The notes below the pieces were generated by a model. The model did no database searches, was not told the origin of the DNA, and saw only the letters and a program-made list of their open reading frames with translations. Positions 1 through 7,126 of a stretch of 64,000 nucleotides of DNA are shown piece by piece. Every line of letters starts with the position of its first letter. Position 1 is the first letter of the stretch. Origin of the DNA: PFJX01 sp963713085 (GTDB lineage Bacteria > Pseudomonadota > Gammaproteobacteria > Burkholderiales > Thiobacillaceae); contig CAVQKQ010000010.1 of NCBI GenBank assembly GCA_963713085.1, forward strand, positions 1 to 64,000, in the 5' to 3' direction. Position numbers and translations under genes: made by a program.

Positions 1-2
1 TC

Positions 3-284
3 AATTTGCACTGTACAGTCAAGCCACTGCCATTAATGGAAAGACTCATTGAACTAATGGTTCCACCAAGCCCGACGAACATCGTACTCGATCCATTCGC
101 TGGATCTCACGCCACAACTCTGGTTGCTGCGAAAAAACTAGGATTTACTTATATAGGAATGGAGATCAACCCAGACTACGCGTTGATTGCCAAAACAAGA
201 TTAGGCGAATCCATCAAGACGACATCAAGAAAAATTAGCGTACAACCGGAAACGCTTGGGCTCTTTGCTGGAGGTATGCTTTAA
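3..284 (+). CDS. DNA methyltransferase (N4/N6 type), C-terminal part, 5' end outside window
   Basis: The frame is open from the first bases, so the start lies outside the window. The visible 93 residues contain an H-x-TVKP block, then DPFAGSHATT (AdoMet-binding motif I) and GMEINPDYALIAK (motif II). Motif I near the C-terminus is the order of beta-class amino-methyltransferases, which put a methyl group on N6-adenine or N4-cytosine. The gene converges on a broken restriction endonuclease and a C-protein gene on the other strand, overlapping the former by about 50 bp. It would be the modification partner of that system. The target sequence cannot be read from this fragment. Confidence 0.85.
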   Translation, partial: NLHCTVKPLPLMERLIELMVPPSPTNIVLDPFAGSHATTLVAAKKLGFTYIGMEINPDYALIAKTRLGESIKTTSRKISVQPETLGLFAGGML

Positions 285-807
285 CATCAAACCCAGTCAG
301 TTCTAGCAAATAGTCGAATGTTTTCTGTCCGGTTGTGATAGTCCATCCTCCAGAATTGCAGGCGGTGATTGCAGCTCCAAGATTGTCTTCGCGAACAATA
401 AGCAACACTGGAATAAACCCTTTTTCTTTGAGAATAGGGCCATACGCTTTGAACTTTTTGAGCGTCCCCTGAATCGCCGGAACCGATACGATATTTCGTG
501 TCAATTGCGAGGTTTCCCACTGTCAGATTCGCAGGGTTCGTCTGCACCAATTCGCATGGCCGGACCAAAATCCGCTCGGGTGTTCCGGCAAACTTCGACT
601 ACCAAACGTTGCCAACGCATACGGAGCTTCACGCCCCCAGTATTGTCGGTTTTCGCGTTTTAGTTGCGGCGTTATGCCATAGGCGCCCATGAGCAAATCG
701 TGATCGTCGTTTTCTTCGCTATAGACTTTTTTAGAAAAACCCGTTTGATACGCAGCAATAATTTCGTCGAGAGCGCTGTGCAATTTGTCTATTTTGTTGT
801 TCATCAT
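235..807 (-). pseudogene. ApaLI-like type II restriction endonuclease, broken by three frameshifts
   Basis: Reading from 807 downward, the protein begins MMNNKIDKLHSALDEI and must change frame near 633-637 (run of five C), near 530-535 and near 466-469 (run of four C). Each break is explained by one surplus base. Stitched together, the frames give about 190 residues including DLTVGNLAIDTKYRIGSGDSG followed by TLKKFKAYG, with an acidic residue and a K as in PD-(D/E)xK nucleases. This resembles the ApaLI endonuclease family (GTGCAC) from memory; the assignment needs a profile search. The start overlaps the end of the C-protein gene by 77 bp, the usual C-R layout. Three breaks in 570 bp favour a true pseudogene, but local sequence error is possible. 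Confidence 0.7.
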
Positions 808-1012
808 TCATCTCACACATTGATCTTAGGGGCACACCAAGTGCGTCGGCTATCCGTTGAGCATTCAATAACGTAATATTTCTCTCACCGCGCTCGACCG
901 CACCAACATACGTTCGATGAAGCCCCGCGCGATGAGCGAGTTCCTCCTGAGAGAAGCCACGCTCAATCCGGAGTTCGCGAACGTTGTTTGCGAAAAGTTC
1001 TGTAATCGTCAT
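731..1012 (-). CDS. Restriction-modification controller (C) protein, XRE-type HTH
   Basis: 93 residues. Residues 1-65 form a helix-turn-helix of the XRE/HTH_3 type (NVRELRIERGFSQEELAHRAGLH then YVGAVERGERNITL). Small proteins of this kind next to restriction genes are C proteins: they bind C-boxes, repress their own gene at high dose and switch on the endonuclease late, protecting a new host. Two ACT-N3-AGT half-palindromes lie just upstream (1037-1060). The tail after residue 66 has low complexity and overlaps the endonuclease start, so the true end could be altered by an indel. With the endonuclease broken, this gene may now only regulate itself. Confidence 0.8.
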   Translation of the reverse strand: MTITELFANNVRELRIERGFSQEELAHRAGLHRTYVGAVERGERNITLLNAQRIADALGVPLRSMCEMNDEQQNRQIAQRSRRNYCCVSNGFF

Positions 1013-1035
1013 AGAGAGGAAAGTAATGTGATGAT

Positions 1036-1060
1036 GACTATTAGTCGACCTACTAGTAGT
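1036..1060 (-). promoter_or_regulatory. C-box-like operator upstream of the C-protein gene
   Basis: ACTATTAGT (1037-1045) and ACTAGTAGT (1052-1060) lie 24-48 bp upstream of the C-protein start, with centres 15 bp apart. Paired ACT-N3-AGT elements are the known binding pattern of controller proteins. The match is visual; binding is inferred. Confidence 0.5.
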
Positions 1061-1068
1061 AGCAAAAG

Positions 1069-1135
1069 GCCCAACCCATCATTCCACCGGACCTGCGCGA
1101 AAAGCCGCGCAGTCCGGTGAATTAAAACGTTAGCC
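1069..1135 (+). other. Integron attC site 1
   Basis: The left box is GCCCAAC (1069-1075) and the right box GTTAGCC (1129-1135). Between them is a strong imperfect palindrome, CACCGGAC...GTCCGGTG, capped by GCGCGAAAAGCCGCGC. It belongs to the same sequence family as sites 2 and 4 (shared CATCATTCCA/GAATT flanks). Confidence 0.8.
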
Positions 1136-1150
1136 GACAAAGGAAACAAC

Positions 1151-1912
1151 TTGCCAGCAGCACCTGTACCCTTCTATTTTGACTGGACCTTCTGGGCGGC
1201 GATATGGGCATTGGTCGCAATTATTCTTTCTCAATTGCCGCCAATTCATATACTTCTTAGGCCAAAGCGACTGGACATCGAGGTCACGGCCGAATACGCA
1301 TCACGCATATGGTTGGGAATCCAAACGCAAGTGTTGTGGTTAGTGTTAGCAACACAGGCGGACGAGAGTTGCGGATTCGAACTCTACGACTGGATGTATC
1401 TTGCGACGGGAAACCGCTTCTGACGTTACCAGCTCAAAACTTCTTTGAAGCCCCTTCATCCACCTCTTCGGTATTGTTTGTTCCGTTCTCGCTCAAGCCC
1501 GGCGAAACGTGGGCTCACAGCGTATCATTCTTGAATCTATTCGATAGGCTGACGGAAAAGCAATTTCGCGAGAGCCTTTCGGCGCTTGAGCGCGATATTC
1601 GGCAAAAGCTAGAAGCCAGATCTCCCGAACAGGATAAGAAAGCCGTAATTGCAGAAGAAGAATTGGTACATCCGTTCATCACACTCTTCGACAAGCTCTT
1701 CGTGTGGGAACCGGGCGAATACGTCGCCGAATTGCAGGTCGATGCTGAACCGGGCTCCGCCTCCTACAACAAGAAGTTTCGCTTCACCCTATATGAATCA
1801 GACACAGCCGAACTTCGTCAGCACACGAAAGACTATCGACTTGCGGCGGCCTTACGTTCCACTCGACCGACACGCCGGCGTGAATGTACCGCTATCTGAG
1901 CATGTCGGCTAA
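1151..1912 (+). pseudogene. Membrane-anchored cassette protein of unknown function, frame-disrupted
   Basis: The TTG start at 1151 gives one N-terminal membrane segment (WAAIWALVAIILSQL) and a basic stretch (LLRPKRLDIEVTAEY). After about 1300 the reading continues one frame back (HMVGNPNASVVVSVSNTGGRE...) for 180 codons, ending at 1899. A second possible shift near 1840-1850 returns to the first frame and reads PYVPLDRHAGVNVPLSEHVG, with its TAA inside the next attC box (1910-1912), a typical cassette end. The two shifts compensate each other. The soluble part looks like a beta-rich domain; no family was recognised. Either sequence errors or real decay. Confidence 0.55.
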
Positions 1913-1964
1913 CCGGTCATTCCAGCGGACTGCCTTCGGCAGCCGCTGAATTCCAACGTTAGAC
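1907..1964 (+). other. Integron attC site 2
   Basis: The left box is GGCTAAC (1907-1913) and the right box GTTAGAC (1958-1964). The inner palindrome is CAGCGGACTGCC-ttc-GGCAGCCGCTG. It is nearly identical to site 4, differing at a few loop positions, which suggests both cassettes were formed by, or captured from, the same attC-bearing lineage. Confidence 0.85.
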
Positions 1965-1977
1965 CAAAGGAAATCGC

Positions 1978-2471
1978 ATGCCCGAAAAACGATGGCAAAC
2001 CTATGAGGAAGTAGCTGCATATCTTCTCAACCAACTTGCTGAACATTTCGGGGTTGGCCGGTTCGAGGGGAAGCAAGTCGTCGCTGGCGACAGTGGAACT
2101 GAGTGGGAGATCGACGCGAAGGGCTGCACGGACGGCGGTGATCGAGTAATCGTCGTCGAATGTAAGAGGCATACAAAAAGCGGTATCACCAAGCGATCAC
2201 TGGCTCGCTAGCATGGACAATTCAAAACGTTGGTGCTGACGGCGGCATTCTAGTTTCTCCTCTTGGGCTACAAGAGGGGGCGAAAAAAGTCGCGGCTAAA
2301 GCCAACATCGTAGAAGTAGTACTGAACCAGGACTCAACAACGACCGACTACATGCTGAGCTTTCTCAACCAGATTCACATTGGAATGTCGGAGACCGTGC
2401 GCATAACAGACCACCTAGTGATAGAGGTTCGAGACAAGGACGGCAATGTTGTCGATAGGCGAGAACATTAG
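1978..2471 (+). pseudogene. Mrr-like (PD-(D/E)xK) nuclease-type protein, one frameshift
   Basis: From ATG 1978, MPEKRWQTYEEVAAYLLNQL leads into GTEWEIDAKG and then VIVVECKRHT. This D...ExK spacing is the core of Mrr/endonuclease-like folds. The first frame stops at 2211. Omitting one base near 2205 continues as LAWTIQNVGADGGILVSPLG and runs to TAG 2469-2471, which touches the next attC. The joined protein would be about 164 residues, a plausible full length. Mrr-like proteins cut modified or foreign DNA, so a defence role is possible but not shown. Confidence 0.6.
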
Positions 2472-2542
2472 TCTAACCCTGCGCTCAAGCGGGACTACGC
2501 AAAAGCTGCGCTTTTGTTTCGCCCCTTAGCTCCACGTTCGGC
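2471..2542 (+). other. Integron attC site 3
   Basis: The left box is GTCTAAC (2471-2477) and the right box GTTCGGC (2536-2542), one base off the GTTRRRY rule. The inner arms include GCGCTCAAGCGGGAC and GCCCCTTAGCTCCACG, with a GCAAAAGCTGCGCTTTTGT loop. The stop codon of the preceding gene ends at its first base. Confidence 0.75.
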
Positions 2543-2597
2543 GTCTCAGGAACATCTGCCTCTGCAGCCACGCGGCCAATACATTTAGGGAGCCACA

Positions 2598-3434
2598 GTG
2601 TTCAGTCTTATCGTCAAAGGGATGGCTTGGGCCGATGGCCAAGATCGCTTCCCAAGCAGCCGTGTATTCGAATACACCGATGCTGAATTCGATACCCGTT
2701 TTCGCCCGAACGGGGTTCTAGACATCGCAGCACTCTCACAGTTGCCAACAGTTTTTGTGGAGGAAACGAGCGGCCGGGGAGATCAGTAGCGAGGATCGGC
2801 CGTTTAGTTGGTGGGCACCTAGTGGGGCGCGAGTTCGTGCTTGAGTACGCCTATGACCCCGCCATCCCACCGCTAACGAACCGACACTTCCAAAGTTTTG
2901 CCGCCGAATTGGGTATAGCTGACTTCCAAGTTCAGCCGTACGCATTGGTCGGTCAAATCCGGTGATTTGTTTCGCTCCCTACTGAGAAATCTTCAGCCAC
3001 GACGTAGTCGGCCAACCGTTTTTCAAATTCAAGATCCGGAAGCCATCGAGCCCACGCTTGTCTCAGCGATGATGCCGTTCCACCCAAATTTCACACCGGT
3101 GTATGCGGCACTGCAACAAGTGGCGGCAGCTTGCGATCTTCGTTGCCGCAGAGCGGACGACATCTGGGAAAACCCAGCAGTTATTCAGGATGTTGTTTCC
3201 CTCATCGACAAGTCGAGGATTGTTATCTGCGATTGCACAGGCCGTAACCCCAATGTGTTCTATGAAGCCGGCATTGCTCACACGCTGGGTCGCGAGGTCA
3301 TACTTATCACGCAAAACGCCGAGGACATCCCATTCGATCTTCGCCATCTGCGCTATGTTCAGTACCTAAATAATGGCGAGGGCCTTACACAATTGTCTGC
3401 ACGTCTACAACAACGTCTTGAGGCACTGGCATAG
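2598..3434 (+). pseudogene. Cassette protein with C-terminal nucleoside deoxyribosyltransferase/TIR-like domain, two compensating frameshifts
   Basis: The ATG 2598 frame reads MFSLIVKGMAWADGQDRFPS... to a stop at 2789. A segment of about 165 bp (2786-2951) then reads one frame back (VARIGRLVGGHLVGREFVLEYAYDP...), and the original frame resumes as LFRSLLRNLQPRRSRP. Restoring the two bases gives one protein of about 278 residues. Its last 130 residues (AMMPFHPNF, RRADDIWENP, IVICDCTGRNPNVFYEAGIAHTLGREVILIT) match the fold of nucleoside 2-deoxyribosyltransferases and TIR-like NAD-binding domains. Many defence effectors use this fold to act on nucleotides. The activity is inferred; it may be inactive if the breaks are real. 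If they are, 2967-3434 could still be expressed from a TTG start. Confidence 0.65.
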
Positions 3435-3442
3435 AGATAGAT

Positions 3443-3500
3443 GCCGAACCCATCATTCCAGCGGACCGCCTTCGACGGCCGCTGAATTCCAACGTTAGGC
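3443..3500 (+). other. Integron attC site 4
   Basis: The left box is GCCGAAC (3443-3449) and the right box GTTAGGC (3494-3500). The palindrome CAGCGGACCGCC-ttcga-CGGCCGCTG is a near copy of site 2. Confidence 0.85.
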
Positions 3501-3518
3501 GAGAGGAGGTAATTTCAA

Positions 3519-4085
3519 TTGGCTAAAAGAAGAAGTCTTTTCGTTTGGTTGGCAGAGCATCCTCGCTTTGTTCTTTTTGTTGGCTTCTTGTCTGCTATTT
3601 GTTTTTTTATATTTAGTGCTTGGTCTGGAGCATGGCATTGGTTTCCCCGTGGTGGTGCTTTAATGGCGCTCAGCGGCTTTATTGTATCTGTGCAAGAAGC
3701 ACTTCTATATTTGGCGCCAAAAGAACCTGAAGAAGATGAGTATCGATATGTCTCTTACGTTCCGGTACGTACGGGGCCATTCGGAACACCGGTCTTCCAT
3801 CCAGATATGGGAATATTCCTTTCTCCACAAGATCCAGAAAAAACTCAAGAAGAGATTGACCAAGAACGCGAAGAAGCCTTAACAGCATGGGAAGAAGCAG
3901 ATGAAGACGAGGATAACCGCATACTAGTTAAGGAAGGAAGCCCCGGACATCCAGGTCGGCCAATGAGAGAGTTATCTGAGCTAACTGATAAAGAGTTCAA
4001 TAATTTACGCTTGTCAGCAGTTTTCGGCATTGTCGGAACTATTATTTGGGCTTTTGGGGATTTGTTCGGTGGCCTTCCAGAATAG
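3519..4085 (+). CDS. Cassette-borne membrane protein with acidic loop, unknown function
   Basis: 188 residues from a TTG start; a clean AGGAGG at 3504-3509 fixes this start. Two hydrophobic segments lie near the N-terminus (about 15-35 and 45-65) and one near the C-terminus (about 165-183). Between them is a loop of about 100 residues, very rich in Glu/Asp (EEIDQEREEALTAWEEADEDED). GC content is clearly below the chromosomal genes to the right. No family was recognised. As an intact single gene between two attC sites it is a complete cassette. Confidence 0.75.
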   Translation: MAKRRSLFVWLAEHPRFVLFVGFLSAICFFIFSAWSGAWHWFPRGGALMALSGFIVSVQEALLYLAPKEPEEDEYRYVSYVPVRTGPFGTPVFHPDMGIFLSPQDPEKTQEEIDQEREEALTAWEEADEDEDNRILVKEGSPGHPGRPMRELSELTDKEFNNLRLSAVFGIVGTIIWAFGDLFGGLPE

Positions 4086-4087
4086 GC

Positions 4088-4180
4088 GCCTAACAAGCGC
4101 ATCGAAATAGCCCTCTCTTTGGTCGGGCAGGGACCTCAAGCCGCGGTGCGGCTTTCGGCCCCTCATGCGTGTCGTTAGGC
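4088..4180 (+). other. Integron attC site 5
   Basis: The left box is GCCTAAC (4088-4094) and the right box GTTAGGC (4174-4180), a perfect complement pair. It is the longest site here (93 bp), with a CCGCGGTGCGG central hairpin. Confidence 0.85.
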
Positions 4181-4195
4181 GGATTAGGAGTCCCC

Positions 4196-4927
4196 ATGAG
4201 TGACCTGGCAATCAACATTGACTACTGGGCCGTAAAGGAAGGCAATGGTCTATTGCAGTTGGCTGGAATGGAGGAGTTCCAGAGCGGCCTCAGCGAGCAC
4301 TATGTCGCGCGAGTGCACGGCAGGCCTGGGGATCTCGGGGGCGGGCTTTATGAATTCGCTGTCCAGGTCATCGCAGACATTTCCCTTCAAGATGTTGTAA
4401 AGCTCATCGCGGATGGGGTTGCTTTTGACCTATTGAAGTCGGGTACCAAGTCTTTCGTACTCCGCCCGTTTCTGGCGGCATACGAGAAGCTGAAGGCTCG
4501 AAATGTGGACCGTGAAGTCGATATCGATGAAATTCGATTCATGTTCAACGACTCCGAAATCATCGTAACTAAGATTTGCCGCAATTCAATTTATGAAAGC
4601 CTAGGCGCCATATTCAAGACATTGGCTCAGGACTTTGCTTGCCTGAAAAATGGTGAAGGTGAATACCCGTACACAATTCAGATACCTGTCTTCGAAGACC
4701 CTGAGAAAAAACTTTGCCGGTTCCGCGTTCTATTGGACGTCGATGAAACGATTGAAGGAGTAACCGACGCCGCCTACCTCGGCTACTGGGGAATCTATTA
4801 CGACTTTGAGCGGGCCTCCCGTGTGTTTGACGTAAAGAGAAAACTCCTGATTGACTCGGATTTTCTGACCCTTGATCGCTATTGGCAGGAGTGGGAACGT
4901 GACTACAACCGTAACAAATCCGCCTAA
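4196..4927 (+). CDS. Cassette-borne protein of unknown function
   Basis: 243 residues. ATG 4196 is preferred over upstream in-frame codons because TAGGAG (4185-4190) lies just before it and upstream codons fall inside attC5. The protein is soluble, without signal peptide or membrane segments; a hydrophobic stretch around ISLQDVVKLIADGVAFDLLK may be a buried helix. The TAA stop is inside the left box of attC6. No family was recognised. The intact frame contrasts with the broken genes at 1-3.4 kb. Confidence 0.75.
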   Translation: MSDLAINIDYWAVKEGNGLLQLAGMEEFQSGLSEHYVARVHGRPGDLGGGLYEFAVQVIADISLQDVVKLIADGVAFDLLKSGTKSFVLRPFLAAYEKLKARNVDREVDIDEIRFMFNDSEIIVTKICRNSIYESLGAIFKTLAQDFACLKNGEGEYPYTIQIPVFEDPEKKLCRFRVLLDVDETIEGVTDAAYLGYWGIYYDFERASRVFDVKRKLLIDSDFLTLDRYWQEWERDYNRNKSA

Positions 4928-4988
4928 CCCAGCGTTGCAAGGGACGCTCCGCCGAAGCTTCGGCGGCGCGCCCCTCAACTAGCACGTT
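4922..4988 (+). other. Integron attC site 6, left part, interrupted by an insertion sequence
   Basis: The left box is GCCTAAC (4922-4928). The palindrome GGGACGCTCCGCCGAAG/CTTCGGCGGCGCG is followed by CCCCTCAACTAGCAC and GTT (4986-4988). An insertion sequence then begins. The expected right box GTTAGGC is found on the far side at 6241-6247. Joining 4985 to 6241 restores a normal attC. Confidence 0.85.
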
Positions 4989-5006
4989 GACGCTGTAGAA
5001 AAACCC
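4989..5006 (+). repeat. Left terminal inverted repeat of the insertion sequence
   Basis: GACGCTGTAGAAAAACCC, an exact reverse complement of 6223-6240. The match ends at the element edge, which fixes the boundary. Confidence 0.9.
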
Positions 5007-5082
5007 CCAAAAAACGCCGAGTTCCCCTGCTTTTGACTTGGCATAATCCCTCGAACGGATTTCGCGTACTGGGAGGACCGAA

Positions 5083-6066
5083 ATGCCCCGCTTCAAACCG
5101 ATCCACCAGGGCCTGAAGCTGTTGCCGGTGGACTTCGATAAACAGGTACAGCCCGGCAGTTTCGAATACGCCCTGTGTCAGCTCATCGACCACGAGCTCG
5201 ACCTCTCCGCCTTCCACGCCCGCTACAAGAACGACCTCGAAGGCGCCCCCGCCTACGACCCCGCCGTCCTGCTGAAACTCATCCTCCTCGCCTACAGCCG
5301 GGGCATCGTCAGCAGCCGCAAGATCGAAGCCGCCTGCCGCGAGAACGTCGTCTTCATCGCCGTCAGTGGCGATTCCCAGCCCAACTTCACCACCCTGGCC
5401 GCCTTCGTTTCCGAACTGGGCGATCTTGCCGCCAAGCTCTTCGCCCAAGTCCTCACCGTGTGTGACCGGCAAGGCCTCATCGGCCGCGAGATGTTCGCCA
5501 TCGACGGGGTGAAGCTGCCCAGCAACGCCGGCAAGGCCAAGAGCGGCACCCGCGCCGACTACCGGCGCCAGTTGGAGAAGATGGAGAAGGCGGCCAAGAA
5601 GCTCCTGGCTCAACACCGGGAAGCGGATGCGGTCCCTCCCGAACCCGACGCCCAACGCCAGGCCAGGAAGCTGGAACGGCTCCAGAAGGAAGCCAAGCAA
5701 CTGCGCGACTGGCTGGAAGCCCACCCCCAGGACCGCAAAGGCAGCAAGGGAAGCGTCCGTTTTTCCAATCGCACCGACAACGACTCCGCCAAGATGGCCA
5801 CCCGGCAGGTCACCTACTTCCAGGGCAAGGCGGACCCGGAGCACGACCCGGTGGAGGTGATGAAGCGGCGCATCGACAGCGACCGGGGACGAGCCATGAT
5901 CACCTGGCGCTTCCAGACGGTGGAACCGGTGTTCGGCAACACCCGTGGCAACAAACGGCTGGATCGGTTTACGCTACGGGGACAGCCCAAGGTGGACGGG
6001 CAATGGAAGCTGTATTGCCTGGTGCACAATATCGAGAAGCTGGCGAAGCAGGGGTATGCGGGGTGA
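5083..6066 (+). CDS. IS1182-family transposase, internally deleted
   Basis: 327 residues; family members are usually 450-550. The N-terminal DNA-binding part (about 1-110, MPRFKPIHQG...YDPAVLLKLILLAYSRG) and the first catalytic Asp (FAIDGVKLPSNAG, about residue 145) are present. So is the C-terminal block with the catalytic Glu (TVEPVFGNTRGNKRLDRFTLRG). The region between KMAT (about residue 243) and RQVTYFQG is missing, and it normally holds the second catalytic Asp. The join keeps frame and probably arose by recombination between short repeats encoding similar KMAT/TATRQ text. DDE chemistry should therefore fail. GGGAGGA lies upstream of ATG 5083. Confidence 0.85.
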   Translation: MPRFKPIHQGLKLLPVDFDKQVQPGSFEYALCQLIDHELDLSAFHARYKNDLEGAPAYDPAVLLKLILLAYSRGIVSSRKIEAACRENVVFIAVSGDSQPNFTTLAAFVSELGDLAAKLFAQVLTVCDRQGLIGREMFAIDGVKLPSNAGKAKSGTRADYRRQLEKMEKAAKKLLAQHREADAVPPEPDAQRQARKLERLQKEAKQLRDWLEAHPQDRKGSKGSVRFSNRTDNDSAKMATRQVTYFQGKADPEHDPVEVMKRRIDSDRGRAMITWRFQTVEPVFGNTRGNKRLDRFTLRGQPKVDGQWKLYCLVHNIEKLAKQGYAG

Positions 6067-6222
6067 AGGGACGCGCGGCGGACACGCGAACACGCCCCGT
6101 GAAGCCGATAGGATGAATCAGGAGGGCGGGAAACTTGAACAGCTTGAATCGGACCGTTTCAACCCGGCGCCGGGGTGGCTTGGAAAAAATGCCCACCAAG
6201 CATGGACGGGGGCTCCGGGAAT

Positions 6223-6240
6223 GGGTTTTTCTACAGCGTC
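6223..6240 (-). repeat. Right terminal inverted repeat of the insertion sequence
   Basis: Exact reverse complement of 4989-5006; followed directly by GTTAGGC. Confidence 0.9.
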
Positions 6241-6247
6241 GTTAGGC
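6241..6247 (+). other. Integron attC site 6, right box
   Basis: GTTAGGC, the displaced right end of the attC split by the insertion sequence; complement of GCCTAAC at 4922-4928. Confidence 0.8.
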
Positions 6248-6264
6248 GTCAGAACAGGCAACTT

Positions 6265-6675
6265 ATGCGTACCACGACTTGGTATTCCGGATTCGCCAAA
6301 TCAGCGTCTCATTTCTGCGGCCGCCCGAGGACCTTTGCACTTGCGGTGGCGGTTATTGGAATCTGGATCGTCACAGGTCCAATCTTCAGGTTCAGCGACA
6401 CCTGGCAACTCGTAATCAACACGGGTACGACCATTGTCACGTTCTTGATGGTCTTCTTGATTCAAAATACGCAGAACCGAGACACGGCAGCAATTCAGAT
6501 AAAGCTGGATGAGTTGATTCGAGCGACTAAAGGTGCACATAACGCGCTGCTTGATCTAGAAGAACTTGAGGATGAGGCTCTTGACCAATTTCGTCGTAGG
6601 TATGAAGCGCTTGCAGCCCTAGCGAGGAAGGAACTCGACATCGGCACGCAAGACACCGGGACGCCAGACGCGTGA
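6265..6675 (+). CDS. Low-affinity iron permease-family membrane protein
   Basis: 136 residues from ATG 6265, the first start after the attC right box; longer readings run back into the insertion sequence. Two membrane segments (about 24-42 and 50-66) are followed by QNTQNRDTAAIQIKLDELIRATKGAHNALLDLEELEDE, a strongly conserved block in the bacterial low-affinity iron permease family (Iron_permease). Many members are small accessory proteins and iron transport is not proven for them. They are often carried on plasmids and islands, which fits a cassette location. Confidence 0.85.
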   Translation: MRTTTWYSGFAKSASHFCGRPRTFALAVAVIGIWIVTGPIFRFSDTWQLVINTGTTIVTFLMVFLIQNTQNRDTAAIQIKLDELIRATKGAHNALLDLEELEDEALDQFRRRYEALAALARKELDIGTQDTGTPDA

Positions 6676-6689
6676 GCGCCGTACCGCAA

Positions 6690-6752
6690 CGCTAACCACT
6701 CGCTCAAGCGGAGCGCCAACGGCAGGCCCTGGAAGTACAGGGAGGAGAGCAC
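6690..6752 (+). other. Truncated attC-like site 7
   Basis: CGCTAAC (6690-6696) and CGCTCAAGCGGAGCG resemble the left half of an attC, but no GTTRRRY box follows before the next gene. The right half seems deleted or diverged, which would fuse the iron permease-like and cupin cassettes into one unit. Confidence 0.4.
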
Positions 6753-6753
6753 G

Positions 6754-7098
6754 ATGAGCAACGAACAGGTCGCACCTGAGACGAAGGGCGTTACGGTGAA
6801 GTTACTTTCGACGGTTGACCTCGGCCCGGAGATCGAGGGCATGGCGGGGCGCCAACTTCGAATGCGCATGGTGACCATCGAGCCTGGCGGCGTCTTCGGC
6901 CCGATTCACGACCATATAGACAGACCGGGCACCGTCTACATACTGCAGGGAACGATCACAGACCATCGAAACGGAGTCGCTACCGACTATGGGCCGGGCG
7001 TGGGCTGGCCCGAGGATAGGAACACCACACACTGGCTTGAGAACAGAGGAACGATTCCGGCGGTGGAGATCTCGGTCGATATAGTCAGGCAAGAGTAA
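6754..7098 (+). CDS. Small cupin-domain protein
   Basis: 114 residues. A single cupin barrel is suggested by G-x5-H-x-H (FGPIHDHIDRPGTVYILQGTITDH) and a second block with W...NTTHWLENRGTIPAVEI. The His pair and following acidic/His residues could bind a metal. Small cupins of this kind are often dioxygenases or isomerases of small molecules, or binding proteins; the substrate cannot be told. GGGAGGAG precedes ATG 6754. It lies in a cassette closed by attC site 8. Confidence 0.8.
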   Translation: MSNEQVAPETKGVTVKLLSTVDLGPEIEGMAGRQLRMRMVTIEPGGVFGPIHDHIDRPGTVYILQGTITDHRNGVATDYGPGVGWPEDRNTTHWLENRGTIPAVEISVDIVRQE

Positions 7099-7126
7099 GC
7101 TCAGGCCCGACATCTGACACGGTCGG

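Larger units (their letters stand above)
4989..6240 (+). mobile_element. IS1182-like insertion sequence with internal deletion, inserted at an attC crossover point
   Basis: A 1252-bp element is bounded by a perfect 18-bp inverted repeat (GACGCTGTAGAAAAACCC at 4989-5006; its complement at 6223-6240). GTT flanks both sides (4986-4988 and 6241-6243) and looks like a 3-bp target duplication made from the GTT of the attC right box. It carries one transposase gene of the IS1182 type that has lost its middle part, so the copy is probably non-autonomous but could be moved in trans because both ends are intact. Confidence 0.85.
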
